Positions 34,288-46,500 are shown, numbered from the stretch's first letter. The stretch is DNA of 64,000 bases from Undaria pinnatifida (GCA_012845835.1 JABAKD010000007.1:665992-729991); one strand, 5' to 3'. Made by a program: numbers and translations. Notes: generated by a model not told the origin, from the sequence alone.

Positions 34288-34312
34288 GATGCTTGTGAGT
34301 GATCGAAGTTAA
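34288..34312 (+). CDS. Possible terminal exon of the Agd3-like gene
   Basis: A strong pyrimidine tract (GATTGTCTTCTCCTTTCTGAG) precedes G|ATG CTT GTG AGT GAT CGA AGT TAA, which completes the split codon from 34183 and stops after eight residues. The bases GTGAGT inside it could instead be a donor, so this may be a micro-exon or chance. Confidence 0.35.
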
Positions 34313-37300
34313 AGCTCATGCTGCACGTTATCGGGTGGAAAACCTAGTCACAAGATGGAAGCCCTGTATAGAACAACGTGATTACAGCAGTCTGAACTCG
34401 TGCAACTGGTCCTTTTACATTTTTGAATGTGATATATATGCCGTTCGTCGCACGTTCCCACATCTACTTAGCGATGCCTATTTCGCCGCTGTTTCCGTTT
34501 TGACATGTGCCGCGAACTCGCCTCCTACTAGTATATTGACCGAAACGCGCCGTCGCGATGAGCAATATTAGGAAAAGCAATCAAAACCTCCTAGATATTT
34601 GTACAACCGACGGGTACGGGACACTTGTCCATGTGTGTTTCGTCACCAACCACAACACCACGACCACAATAACCGCGCCCGCCACAACCAACACCACCAA
34701 CACCAGTATTGATGTCTTGTCTACGCCGTTTCCGTGCGCTGTCTGTCTTGTTTCGTTGCTGCTGACACTGTGACATGTGCAGCGAGCTCGCATCCTACTG
34801 ATCTACTGATTGGAAAGCACACCCGTCTGACCACCTAGTGCGCCACCTACTGCCTGCAAAGGGGTGTTCTACGTTGCTGTAACATTGTGTAATACGTCGT
34901 GTACCATGGTGTCCTGCTTTTGTAACGTGTAGCATGGTGTCCTGCATTTGGTAAAATGTCACATGTTGCCCTACAGGTGTTTAACGGTGTAATACAGGGC
35001 ATAATACTGTGCACTACACGAGTTATCGGTAGGCCGACGTCTTTTAGAAAAGACGTGTATCATGTTCACTTGAAATATTATAGCCCTTCTCTCCGGACGG
35101 AGTTGCAGTAGAAAGTCTTCCATCTTAGTCATAGGCTAACTAACCCACGACCACGCCCTAACCCATGGCACCTGTCGAAAATAGTGTCATGTTGCTTCCA
35201 ATGGAGCGCTGCTGCTTTTAACAGTAGTGGCGCGTGAGAGTTGGTTGGCTTCGCCTCCCATCGTAATGGCTCAAGAACAAAAATTATTCGCTCTCAGCCT
35301 GTCTGTCTGTTTTGTTGCTTATGCGGTTGACCATGTATGTCTCAAGGATATCGGCGTTGTTGTCGTGGTGTGATGTAATCGTAGCCCTCGTCTCTATCGT
35401 TATGACTTGGTGCATCGGAGCGCCGGATGATGTGATGTACTCTTAGGCACCGGATCGATGAGTGATTATGACCTAAACAAGCTTAGCAATCGTCGCTATT
35501 GCCGTCGTTTGATGCAACTTTAGTCATCGGAGTAGCCAAGTAGCCATGTAAGGGGTTAGTCTCGTTTTGGCCCTGCGTGAAATCACGCGTGGAACCTGAG
35601 CAAACCACGCCACCTACTCTAGTACCATTGCCTTGCCGGTCCGATGGGACCAATTTTGTACTCATCGGCTGTCCTTCCTTGTACCTGCATGTAGGTTGGT
35701 TTCTGTATAGAGTGAACACTCCGCAGTGATGAGGTTTCCTCTCTTTTTGTTTCATGTGCGAATGCCGTTTTTACCTTTGACTTTGCACACGTTCGCTGTG
35801 CGTTCAACGCCTGGCTTTCGTGTGGCGTTTATCGAGTCGATTTGCAGCACTTTAGATACTCGACGGCGTCTGGCGTTACTTTAAATCGGTCTGAAATGTT
35901 TTTAGTGCCGTAGTCTGGCGTGGGCTGTTACTAGCGTCTTGATGTCATAATGAGCATTTTAAGACGAATGAGTATCCATAGGATCTGGCGCTACTCAAGC
36001 CCGTCTACAGAGTGTTTATCACGGTCGTAGTCCGCCATTAATGAAGTCGATCTGCAGAACGTCTAGCTGCTTGATTGGCGTAGTCTGGCGTTTAATAGGC
36101 CGGTCTGGAGCACTTTTAGACTCTCCGTGAACAACTTTCTGCGCCCTCGAGAAATATCCGCGGATCGAATGGATGCTTTGGGTTTTTCCCGATGCAGTGA
36201 ACGGGCAAGATAGTGAGATTCCCTAAGGACGATCCGGTTTAGTCTAGAGCGGATAGATCTGCAATTGACAGTGAACGGGCAAGAGCGCTGGAGAGATTAG
36301 GTTAAGGCTGCGAAGGTTGAGATCGGGTAGGTTTCCGGATACCACGATAAATGTAATGAAGAGCTGCCGTTGGAGCGATTCAGTTTAGATTTGACAGCTC
36401 TCCAATTAGCACAGAGACATTCAGCTGTTTTTTTGTATTTCTCCTGATTAGAACAGAGAGTGATGCCCTTAGAGCATCCAGTTTAGGTCGGCCAAATACT
36501 CGTTCAACATTGAACGGACCGAAGCGCTGGAAAGATTCAGGTTGGACTGTGTAGGTTGAGATCGACTAGGTCTAGCAGAGCACTGCCCTGAATAAAGTGT
36601 TGCCCGTGGAGCGATGCAGCCTAGTTCAAAAGATGTCGCTCTCCAACTATTAATAACACTAAACGGACGAGAGAGAGACATACACTTTTTGGTTTGGCTA
36701 GTTCTCCAATCGATACTGAACAGAACAGAGAGTGAATTCGTTAGAGAATCCGGGCTTGATTAGGAAGGAAATCCCCATTCAACACCGAACGGGCCAGTGA
36801 GGGATACCCTCGGAGCGATGCAGGCTAGATTGAGTTGGCTGTCTCCTACTAAACGGTGCAGAACGTGCCGCGTTCGGATATATCTATTTCAGATTGTGGA
36901 GGCCTCCAATTAGCAATTAACGGGTCAGATAGCGCTGCCTTCAAAGAAAGGCAGTTTTGGAAGGAGTAGGTTTCAACGGGTCCCACTAGGTTAGGTCTCA
37001 ATAAGGCAATAGGTCAAGGTTGCACTTGATCGACCAGAGAGAGAGTGGTCTTGGCGTGATTTAGATTGTTATGCTGCCGCTAGGCGTAGAGCGGAGTGAT
37101 GTACTGGTAATGATTAGCTTGTGGGGAAGATTATGAGTATTTTCCTGTTTTGTACTGGTAAATCTACTCGTAGCTTTGGCCGCCCGGGACTAAAAGTGTT
37201 GCTCTCTGTACTGCGCTGGTAAGGGCTTGCTTTGGGGAAAGAAGCGTGTTGCTCTGTCCTGGTAAACACTAACTGCCTTGTAGTCGTAGAAACTGTATTT

Positions 37301-38238
37301 CGGGGAAAAGTCGTTTTTGGCTCTGCCTTGAACTCGTATGGACTACCATTCATGGCTAGAACTGGTAAGGACAAACTTGGGTGGCTTGCGCTGGTAAGGA
37401 CTAACGTGGGTAGGCAAAACATTTGCCTTTGTCTTGTAGTGGTAAGCACTAGCTTGGGTAGGAGGAAACAGTATCTCTTTCCAGGCGAGCTCTCAGCTTT
37501 AATACATTATGTAGGAATGACGGATGGCCGCACCTCGTATGGATGAAGCCCACGATTTTGTACCGTCTAGCAGTGTACTACCTACGTCCTTAGTATACTG
37601 GTCGCACCCCGTGTGCGCGAAAAAGACGTGCACCACGTTTTTGTGGAGATACTCACTTGAAGAGCTCTGTGCCTTACCCAAGAAACCCTGGTTGATTTCT
37701 TCGACAAAAATAAAACGTGTTCTACCCGACGAACAACCCCAAGCCCCAGGTACGGGACGAAAAAATATAGCATGACAAGAATGAAATTTCGACGTTTTTG
37801 GGTTGAGTTAAGTGAGGTGCCCCGCCGTTCAGAAACCGTTTCAGCCCAAACGTGCTACCTCTATCGCAGCGGGCGTGTCTCTCTACCTACTCCTACTACT
37901 ATCCTACTCCCACTCCTACTCCTCCACGGTTGCCTTGCTTGGTATGGTAGATGGCAAGTGGTCATACCGGATTGAACAATGGTTGGCTCTATCGTATCTA
38001 GCGTGTTTCCCTGCCTGGTATCACGTACGTACGCCTGCTTTCACCTAATGTGGGTTAAGCAATATTTGCTCCACCTACTAACACCACTTCGCCCTGCTTG
38101 GTGCAACACGACTAACAACATCACCCAATAGCATAATAGCATGAAACGTGAGTATCGACATGTTTAAGAGGTGCCTACGTGTTATTATAGTCGGGATAGA
38201 ACTTTGCTACACAATCTTCCATGTCACCTTGTGTTTTA
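34313..38238. other. Non-coding stretch with old diverged tandem duplications
   Basis: No recognised gene. 34509-34545 and 34779-34812 are copies of each other (TGACATGTGC(C/A)GCGA(A/G)CTCGC then CCTACT). 36247-36345 and 36500-36585 are diverged copies (AGCGCTGGA(G/A)AGATT(A/C)AGGTT...GGTTGAGATCG). 37100-37470 holds five to seven units around CTGGTAAGGACTAACTTGGG, each with a GTAAGG donor-like core. Confidence 0.6.
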
Positions 38239-38242
38239 ACTC

Positions 38243-38676
38243 TGTTTGAATTACGCTCGTTGTATAATGTGATATATGTAACCACGTGGCTTGTCCCGAC
38301 GAAGTAGGTGAGGAAAGAGCACACTATATACTACACGGAGCCGCACCTGGTTATCGCGGACTCTCGAACACACACACCACACAGAAGAATCTCGGTACTT
38401 GTTGTCAAAAGCTCCACATGCATAAACCACACAGGGGTGAACCGTACCTGTCGGCACGCTCCACCCTCTCGTATATACGGGCAGCATATTATTGTCATCA
38501 AAGCCCCGGCCGTATCTTTGTTGCCATCACGACTGCTTCCGTGGTCCGTGGGGCAACCTTCCACAATGCCGAGGCATACACCAAGTAACGCCTCGACACA
38601 TAATACGAAATCCTATAACATACGATACTCAAAATACCCGCTGACCAGTATCGAGCCACCGCATACACCACAAACA
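38243..38676 (-). repeat. 3' LTR of the Copia element
   Basis: 434 bp, TGTTTGAATTACG ... ACCACAAACA, aligning along its length with the right LTR apart from the two insertions there. It represents the uninterrupted state. Confidence 0.85.
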
Positions 38677-38731
38677 GTGCCCCTATTCGGTGCGCGATAC
38701 GATCGGTCCCGAACATATGATCCCGAATTGT

Positions 38732-39093
38732 CAGGTAAAACGGCAATCCCAAATTCCATCCTCAATAACTGTCAAGGTGAAACGGCAGTCTGAATCCTAT
38801 AGCGACGGCATCCACCCCCCGTCCCGCGTAAGCAACGGAATATGAGCAGGTAGACCGATATTGTTGCCAGGAAATCCTACTGTTTTTAATAATGGGCTAT
38901 CTCCTAACCCAAGCTTGCGCAGTGAAACGTCGGTACAACCGATGTCGTTCCAACCGATGTCGTTCCAACCGATGCCGTTACAACCGATGTCGTTACAACC
39001 GATGTCCTCTTTCACTGTCGAGCTTGTCAACACAATTGGATGAATGTTGACGCATCACGCTAAAAATTGCCAAGGTGAAACGGCAATCTCAAT
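38732..39093. repeat. Degraded internal region with short tandem repeats
   Basis: Holds three copies of a 25-bp phrase (AAGGTGAAACGGCA(A/G)TCT near 38732, 38770, 39066) and six units of TCCAACCGATGTCGT / ACAACCGATGTCGTT (38937-39005). It occupies the place where RT-RNase H would be expected. Confidence 0.7.
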
Positions 39094-39329
39094 ACCAAAA
39101 TGTCTCAACCTCAGGTTCAGCCTAAATCTGCCATGTAAAATAAGACAGCATCATCTACGGAAAGGGACACATCCAACAAGCAAGAATCTGTTGGGAACAC
39201 CTTCCAACAAAAGCACTGATACCGTATTCGCATAGATATCGCACCGCCCAATGACATCGGACCCCCTGTTGTGTACTCTGAGCGAGCAGAACAACAGAAC
39301 TTGTATAATATAGGGCATCTTGAATCGAT

Positions 39330-40310
39330 TTATAACAGTCCTCCTGCTACTAATAGTCTCCGCACCATGAGGTTGAGCGCGTCACACACCCACGTCCATG
39401 CTTCTGGCCAAGAATGGTCATAGTTGAGCGCCTTGGCCGGAAACTCCACGCCATCGAACATGGTCCGGAACTCCAAGAACGCGGCGTGAACCCCTCGGCA
39501 ACAAGAGTTTGCCTCCGCTCCACCCACCCGTTGCGCTTCGGGCCGTCGACGGACGTGAATTCGCGTCGGATGTTGTTGTCGACCATCAGCCCTTGGAACT
39601 CGGTGTTAGTGAATTCGGAGGCGTTGTCTATGCGAAGGCATTCTGGCTACCCGTAGGTATTTACGGCCGCTAGGAAAATTCGGAACCGAGTGTGATGGTG
39701 GTCGCGCTCTTGTCCGGCAGAAATACCGGCCAGCCCATGTTGGTGGCGACATCGACGATCATCGAACAGTACCGTGCGCCGCCTGTTGACGTCGGCATAG
39801 GTCTTTCGAGGTCGGCGTACCGGCGTTGCATCCGTTTCTCAGCACGGCACGACGTGGACTTCGCGACAGTTTTGTGGATCCCCTTTTTCCCCGCACACCC
39901 GTCACAACATCTCAAACGTCCCGTCACGTTGATGTCCATTTGACGAGCTGTCTCACGTAGAACAGCATCGTGGGTGTGGCCAAGATAACAGTGCAAGTTT
40001 TTGACGTCACTACATCTCTGCCTACCAGGCCTCAACACTGCAGTAGCAAGTGCAGAGGGTTTATCGTGTCTTGCTACTCGAGTGGCCTCGACGTAGGGTC
40101 CGAATTTCTCCTTGTGGAAAAACACACGTCCATCGAGCATGTGTTCTCTTTTGTGATCGAGGGAAATGACTTGCTCCTACTGGATCACGTTGAAATGAGC
40201 AAAGGTCGAAAGGTACCCCAGGCACAAACGCCACATTCCTCAAGGTCACCCCTACGTCCTTAGCACAAGACATCCATACCTCAACGAAACCCAAACCCTC
40301 TACCTCCATC
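39330..40310 (-). pseudogene. Copia integrase and end of protease (frameshifted)
   Basis: On the - strand: VTLRNVAFVPGVPFDLCSF (Copia 'VLYVP-x-L' signature between protease and GAG-pre-integrase), then CYLGHTHDAVLRETA with CCDGCAGKKG (HHCC zinc finger), a YCSMIVDVATNMGWP strand with the first catalytic Asp, a damaged second-Asp region, and KRNGWVERRQTLVAEG holding the catalytic Glu. At least two frame breaks separate these pieces, so it is not functional. Confidence 0.8.
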
Positions 40311-40657
40311 TTCTTTCCGTTACCAATGAGAAGATACTTATCGTCGGGGATAGGGGGTCTCTTGCTGTGAAAGAGAACGTAACCACCAGAGCAAATGGTT
40401 GATGCAGCACTATCTCCAATGAGAACCTTACTCCCAGGCCTTGTAGGCCTTACTAGACCACCCCCAACAGAAAGAGAAAGCTACTTGCCTATGGACGTTA
40501 AATGCGCGACGCATAGATTGGGCCACACGACCGGCCGGCGCTTGGCTGTCGATTTTCGAGGAAAGGAGTCCAACCACTGGTAGGGTCCTCCACCTGCTCG
40601 CTCTGGCCACCCTGGCACTCCACCCTCCTGCACTCCACCCGCCATACCGCCCCCGCC

Positions 40658-41020
40658 TCATAGTGGTTGGCCTCCATCTACACCGCCCCCGTCCAATTGT
40701 CGTGCGCCTCCGCCCACACCGCCCCCGTCCCATTGCTGTGCACCTCCCTGCATTACCAAGCCACCTTCCTGCTGGAGCCAAGCCACCGGCGGTGGCACGC
40801 TGCTGTAGTGCTCCTGACAGGCCGGAGGGTTATGCAGGGAGGCCACGACGAAGTTTTTATGCGTGCGGGTGTGTGGGGTAGTACGATAGTGCCTGGCGGT
40901 GTGACCGTGGGCTCCACACGTACCGCATGTTCCCGTAAAAGAGTTTGGTGCTCTGCAAATCCCGGACTTATTCCCGAGGGCACCACATCTGTCACACTTG
41001 TACACTTCCCCCAACGACAC
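40658..41020 (-). pseudogene. Copia gag zinc-knuckle region
   Basis: Reads MSLGEVYKCDRCGALGNKSG and then CGTCGAHGHTARH, i.e. C-x2-C-x4-H-x4-H, a CCHC-type knuckle with His in the last position, preceded by another Cys pair. It is followed by degenerate Gly/Gln-rich repeats. Confidence 0.65.
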
Positions 41021-41074
41021 TCCTGGAGGCGAAGGGGGCCCCGGTTGATACCACCCACTCCTGCTGTTGCCAAC

Positions 41075-42400
41075 CTAACCAGTGCCTCCTGGCTTCTGCT
41101 GATGCGTGCGCTGCTGTTGCGGCTGATGTGGGTGCTGCTGCGGGTACCTGCGGCCTCCATCCCCACGCTGCTGCTGTTGACCACCAAAGTCATTCTGGCG
41201 CTGGCGCTGGTGCGAAGGGTCTCCATGCTGCCGCTGTTGCTGCTGTTGTGGTCCGGCGCCTCCATACTGCCGTTGCTGCTGCTGCTGCTGCTGCGGCTCG
41301 GCGCCTTCGTACTCTCGCTGCCACTGCTGCTGCTGCCACTGCTGCTGCTGCTGCTGCGGCCCGGCGCCTCCATACTGCCGCTGCCGCTGTTGAAAACCCC
41401 CACCAACGTCGAGGGCCCTAGGATCCACCAACGGTGCTGCAACCGTTGATACGGCCGCCGCTAACTTCCGATCCTCCAACGCCTTCGTCTTGCGGTAAGC
41501 GTGGGAGGTGCGGACGATTTCCTCCACCTTCGATCGCGTGATACCGGGTCGAAGCAAATTAGTACGATGTTCCATGTCGTAAAACGCGCGCGGACGACGA
41601 CGGGTGAGTATGTGAAGAACCTTGCCGTCCGACTTGTGGGTACCCAATGCGGATAACACATTCAGTATGCCGTCGGTTTTTTCGAGCGAAGAATAACGAA
41701 GGACAGCTTGGGGTCTTCGTCCCCCTGCGTTGCGATGTTCTCGAACTCTTTCGCCGAACGATCCCTCTCGGCATCACCCTGCGGCTGGTATCAGGCCATC
41801 ACAGCCTTCCACACTCCCTCCACCGACCCAGCGGCATGCATTCGTTCCTCCGCAGGCTGTCCTTGCATGGCCTCTATCATAAGTTCCCATGCCTTCTCGC
41901 ACTTTTCAACCCTCTGCTGCCCATGAAGTTTTACGGGTCGGTTGCGCTCCTCCATTTCTCCTAAACCTCCGACTATCCGAATGGGGTTGCTCGTGGGCCC
42001 AAGCGCCCCGATTAAACCGCACGCCGTCCAGAAAGTTTGAAATCTGCTTGACCACAAATGCAGCTGGCATGCCCATCAAACGTAGGCACTCGCATGCTCC
42101 TTTGCGACGACAGGAGGTGCGACGGGGGGATCTGGTTGGGGTAGCCTTGCTCCGGCACACGCTTTTCAATACAAGCCTGCTGTATGGGATACGCGCTCCT
42201 CCTACCGGTGAGCTCCTGAACCCTTGCCTCGGCGGCCGCCCTTAACGCTCTCTCCGTTGTCAACGCCGCTTCTCGCTCGGCCAATCTCGCATCTCGCTCA
42301 GCAAGCCAAATCGCACCTCGCTCAGCCAAATTCATCGACATTTGCTCAATCTGCTGCCGAAGCAGCTCTTTCTCCTCGTCCATAAGAGAACCCCTCCAGC
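41075..42400 (-). pseudogene. Copia gag (coiled coil and Gln-rich repeat)
   Basis: The gag start at about 42390 reads MDEEKELLRQQIEQMSMNLA and continues as a charged heptad coiled coil (LAERDARLAEREAAL). After a frame break, TRSKVEEIVRTSHAYRKT and a Gln-rich domain of CAG repeats (GGAGPQQQQ units, 41100-41400). The polyglutamine is repeat-driven and the opposite-strand Leu-rich frame is a shadow of it. Confidence 0.7.
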
Positions 42401-42514
42401 GAGCTCCGGGCCCGGAAACCAACGACAATCGTGTTGAATTACGCCCGCTGTATAACGTGATCAATGCAATCACGTGGCGTGCAGCGATGAAGTAGGTGAG
42501 GAAAGATCACAGCA

Positions 42515-42833
42515 CTTTCTTTTTTTTCGCACATTCCTACTTTCCAGCTTCTGGACAGGCCGTGGTCACAGGTGTCGTCCCTTCTCTCCCCCGGTTCTTG
42601 CCTTAATTTTTTAACGCGCATACGGTTCACAATCCCACTGCTCGTCGATTGTTCATCGAGTGTTACTTATTTACGCTCTCAAGGTTTCCCGCAAGTCAAG
42701 TTGTGTGCAAGAAAAAGTCTCCACGAATTTATACGCATATGCACTCGAGGGGATTCGAACTCACGAAACTGACCTATACCAGGCTCGAGGATCACCTGAT
42801 ACGCCACCTCGGCGACCGGCAGTATATGATACA
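42515..42833 (-). mobile_element. tRNA-derived SINE1, copy in Copia LTR
   Basis: On the - strand the head reads GGTGGCGTATCAGGTGATCC (tRNA A-box-like), then GAGTTCGAATCCCC (B box GGTTCGANNCC-like), and the 3' end is an A-rich tail (T run at 42520-42532 on +). The body includes CTGTGACCACGGCCTGTCC. About 320 bp. Other copies are at 47129-47445 and, split, 52690-53476. Confidence 0.82.
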
Positions 42834-43105
42834 CGGAGCCGCACCTGGTTATCGCGGACTCTCGGCCGCACACAAAAGAAGCCCAGTACCTGTTGTGAAA
42901 TGCTCCACACGCATAAACCACACAGGGGTGAGCCTTACCTGTCGTCATGCTCCACGCTCTAATACATACGTGCAGTATCTTGTCTTCAAAGCCCGGGCCG
43001 TATCTTTGCTATCATCACGATTGCTTTCGTGGGGCAGCCTTCCACACTGCCGACGCATATACCAAGTAACGCCTCGACTCATAATACGAAACCCCATAAT
43101 GTATG

Positions 43106-43206
43106 GATACCTCTTTCTCAACAGTATCCTTCCTTGTGTCGAGCAGCCATGAAACGTCCGTTATAAAGAAAATCGCTGGTTCTGGGGGGGGCTATCGTAG
43201 AATCAG
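43106..43206 (+). mobile_element. Short insertion element M2 (copy 2, in Copia LTR)
   Basis: About 100 bp matching 8640-8735 and absent from the left LTR. ATACGA(A/T)AC-type sequence flanks it on both sides where the left LTR has it once, consistent with an 8-9 bp target duplication. Confidence 0.7.
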
Positions 43207-43269
43207 TCACATACGAAACGCAAAATATCCACAGACCAGTATCGAGCAACCGCATACCACAAACAACTC

Positions 43270-44524
43270 CAACCAAGACCTGTGTATCAGTATGGCTCCC
43301 CCTCCCCCCCCTCCTCTACACCACCCCCACCCCCGCCTTCCTTTTGCCGCCACTCCTAATGCCCGCTGTTGTATATCGTAATCGTTTCCTCCCCACCGCA
43401 TCCTATGGCCACCTCGCGATGAAACAAACCACCACTTGACGACCCCCCGGTACCACTTGCTCCTCTTCTTACCGACCGAGAGCCAAAGCACCGTATCTAC
43501 TCCGAGCAATAAGGGGCAGCTTTTCGTAGATCCTACGGTGGCTCGAAAAACAACAAGGTCGTTGCTACACATTTAGCCCAGTATTGTTTGTGATTGTCCA
43601 ATTCCCAAATTCTCCCACCAGCCATCGTCCCGTACGTCACTCGGCGCGTTAGCTGCTCATTTTCTGTCCCATGTAGGGCCCTCGCAAAACAGAGGCGCCG
43701 TTTGCTTGCGGTGGTGGTGTCGACGTTCTTCTTGCAGCGTGCCTTCCTGAGGGTCTCAACGTACGAGATGGATGTGGTGGTCGATGCGTTGTCAGCGCTG
43801 GAAGCTAATGACCCGTTGGATGAACTTGTTGGGGTGTGTCTGTCGTTTGAAGATCAAGAAAGGGCTTGAAAACAAAACACACAAAAGTAATGACAAGCTG
43901 CAGTCACTCGCCGCCGGTTTGCAAGCGACAAGCTCCTGCCGTGGTCATACGCAGAGTGGGCCGCTCTCTCTCCATCATGCATCGACCAATATCTCAAGCA
44001 CACCTGCAATGTTTACTGTGATTTTCGCTTGTATGCCTTTCAGCGATGTCGGTGTAGTGAACTGTTCCTTGAAGACGCAAGAAAACCTGACGCGGTGCAC
44101 CGAAACCCACCGACCACTCTCACCCAAGCCATGGCCTAGCAAACATCGCAAGAAAATCAAGTTTTTAGCAAAGGTACACGTAAGGTAGTGCAGCAGCAGC
44201 ATTGCTTGAAGAGCGGTTGGCAGCACTCCATTTGTTGAGTATTTAAAATTATTATTCCATTAGTCTAAAGCATGAAGAGGTATCAAACCCATTCCGCACC
44301 CAACCTGGCTTAGTGCGTGTTCTCATTCGATAATGCAGTGTAGAAACATGCATGGTATAATACATGCATGGTATTAATATGATACTCATAGTACAGTAGA
44401 GGGGCGGCATGCGTCAGCATTTTTTTTTTAGAGTCCTCGCTCGAAGAGGTCCATTCAATAATACTCGCACATGTATACATATACATAAGTCACCGAAAAT
44501 ATATATTTGTTAGTGAATTGGAAG
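43270..44524. other. Stretch between the two LTR elements, no gene recognised
   Basis: Open frames here (for example 43594-43869 on +, reading DVVVDALSALEANDPLDEL) do not match a family I know. Codon use from 43680 to 43870 looks less random than its surroundings, so a short exon or a relic of another element is possible. Confidence 0.35.
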
Positions 44525-45080
44525 TGTGATGGAGTGTCAACCTTATGGTAGATTTCCTCCCGTCTCACGTAAAAGGCTAAGACATATCATGACGTTCGAT
44601 GTCTAGAGTTATTTCATATCTCGATGACGGAAGTCAGCACTTTACACGAAAAGGTTCTCCAAATTTGAAATATATTATTGGTTTTTCCAACCAAGACTTT
44701 CTCGCGGTTAGTGTTAGACGAAGTTATTCGGTTGAACTAGATCGTTTAATGGTCACGCCACCCGTAAGTGGCGGGGTGTTGCAGACAAGTTGGAACAACG
44801 TCAGAATTACCCTGACGGGTCTTGAAGTTTACCGGTGACGTACCTAGGCATCTCTCTCGTCTTATAGGAATTTTAGTACGGGTTGCTACTGGTGGCATAC
44901 TGTTGTCGACAAGGTGAAACGGTTAAGGTTGACATCCGTAGGGGGTGATGAGTCCAGGATTGTGGAACTGTGACCCTCACCTCCCCCTACCCGGCCACTT
45001 CTACCTGTGGCACGGGTCTCCTTGTATAATAATCAAGAACGCGTCTCTATTTCCTGACCGAGCCTCGATCACGTCAAGCG
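44525..45080 (+). repeat. 5' LTR of the Gypsy element
   Basis: About 556 bp, aligned base for base with 52063-52617 at roughly nine in ten positions. The exact right border is uncertain because the copies diverge after CACGTCAAGCG without a clear CA end. Confidence 0.8.
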
Positions 45081-45159
45081 CCCCTTACACCCAACGGCAC
45101 TTCCACCTTCGTTCAATATATCAGACGAACGGACGACGTCTTCCGTCTCGAGGTCTCCG

Positions 45160-46500
45160 ATGATTGACATGGTTTCGCTTTCGTCTACTCCTTCGTCCGT
45201 TCCTGTTAATTTGGTACGCCCTTCGGGCGTATTCGCTCTAACAGATAACTACTTGGTCAACACGCTTCCCCGGGAAGTCGTCTCTGCTGAACCTGAATTC
45301 GTAGCCAATGGAATCCAATGAATCCCGCTCAAGGGCAACACCGACATCGAGCCAGGAGACCTCCTTGGGATCTCTTCCTCGCCCCTCATGCAGATCCCCG
45401 TACCTGCCTTCGACAATTCCCCCGTTCCTACACCTCCAGATCCCGCCGCCCCCGTCGTCCACGCCGTGCACGACAACATCTCCGTGGCCGATGACGGATT
45501 CCCCCCTACCGGCACCCCTCCTACTCCGAAAGCCCCTGTCCCGTACTATTGAGACGACGGAGTGACGACTAGCGGGAGAGCTTCCTCCGACTGTGGACCC
45601 GGCTACCACTTCACCTTCGCGACATCACGTTCGACCTTCACGGTTCAGGTTGGTCCCCATCAGTGATTTTGTCCCTGGGGGACGTCCTCTGCGACTTCCC
45701 GACGTTTTTTCTACATCTAAGACAGATCTTGGCGCGTGATCCCTCATTCCGTTTAAGATCACCGTTCCCCCGGACAGCGCGCCCGTCACGCCCCGTCCGT
45801 ACCGCATTAATTCCATCATTGCCAAAAGGTCGACGCGGTGCTTGACCAATATCTGGCCGCCGGCCTCATCCAGCACTCGACCTCACCGTACTCCAGCCCT
45901 ATGATAGCAATTCCGAAGAAAGAGGGCAATGTCCGGATAACGGAGAACTATAAGAAGGTCAACGCCATCGCTTGGACAGCTTTCCATTCCCCGCGTTGAC
46001 CAGGTACTCAACTCCCTCGGTAAAGGGCGCATCTTGTCCTTGTTCGACCTGATGTTGTCATTCCACCAGATCACCATCGACAAGGACATCACCCCTCTCA
46101 TCGCGTTCTGCATACCCATCCGCCTATTCGAGTGGCTTGTCATGCCCCAGGGTACCAGCACTGCACCCGGTTGGTTCGTTAAAGTGAGTACCGAGGTCAT
46201 CAAGGAATTCGAACGTGTTGCCACCTACCTTGATGATGACATCGCCTTCGACCCCGACCCCGATGCCCACGTCAATATCCGCGCCCTCTTCGAACGCCTC
46301 CGTCGGCACACCTTAAAACCTTCCCTCGCTAAGGCCAAACTTGGAGCCACCAAAGGCGATTTCCTGGGGCCCACCATCTCCTCCGCAGGTGTCAGTCCTA
46401 ACGCCGGCAAGGTCACCGCCCTCACTAGGATGCCGATGCCGAAGAACACCAAGCAGCTCTGCTCCCTCCTGGGAAGCATTGGCCACTACCACAAGTAAAT
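45160..46500 (+). pseudogene. Gypsy protease remnant and reverse transcriptase
   Basis: Reads in pieces: ITVPPDSAPVTPRPYRIN (RT lead-in), LIQHSTSPYSSPMIAIPKK, then RILSLFDLMLSFHQITID, WLVMPQGTSTAPGWF and RVATYLDDDIAFDPD (active-site YLDD at 46225-46236), then KAKLGATKGDFLGPTIS and the LCSLLGSIGHY thumb motif. The order equals the Ty3/Gypsy RT blocks. Frame changes occur near 45830 and 45990, so no full protein can be made. Confidence 0.85.

Larger units (their letters stand above)
38243..43265 (-). mobile_element. Ty1/Copia LTR retrotransposon, reverse-transcriptase-deleted
   Basis: LTRs at 38243-38676 (434 bp) and 42432-43265 (834 bp, expanded by two nested insertions) start TGTT(T)GAATTACG and end CACAAACA. 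A 4-bp target duplication ACTC flanks the element (38239-38242 and 43266-43269). On the - strand in order: gag with coiled coil, Gln-rich tract, zinc knuckle, a protease-end signature and the integrase (LGH ... H ... C-x2-C, then the catalytic core). Between integrase (about 39330) and the 3' LTR there is no RT or RNase H, so the copy cannot be autonomous. Order gag-(PR)-IN without RT after IN fits Copia, in which RT follows IN. Confidence 0.88.
42432..43265 (-). repeat. 5' LTR of the Copia element, with SINE1 and M2 nested inside
   Basis: Aligns with 38243-38676 except for two interruptions: about 42515-42835 (SINE1, - strand) and about 43106-43206 (M2). The intact LTR gives the empty site for both. 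Confidence 0.85.

Noticed and set aside
40667-41449. 260-codon Leu/Ala-rich frame on the + strand
   Set aside because: Antisense shadow of the CAG-rich Gln region of the Copia gag on the - strand; the zinc knuckle and coiled coil fix the real strand.
44525-45080. Independent tandem gene family with the copy at 52063
   Set aside because: No open frame is conserved between the copies, and they flank a pol region in LTR position.
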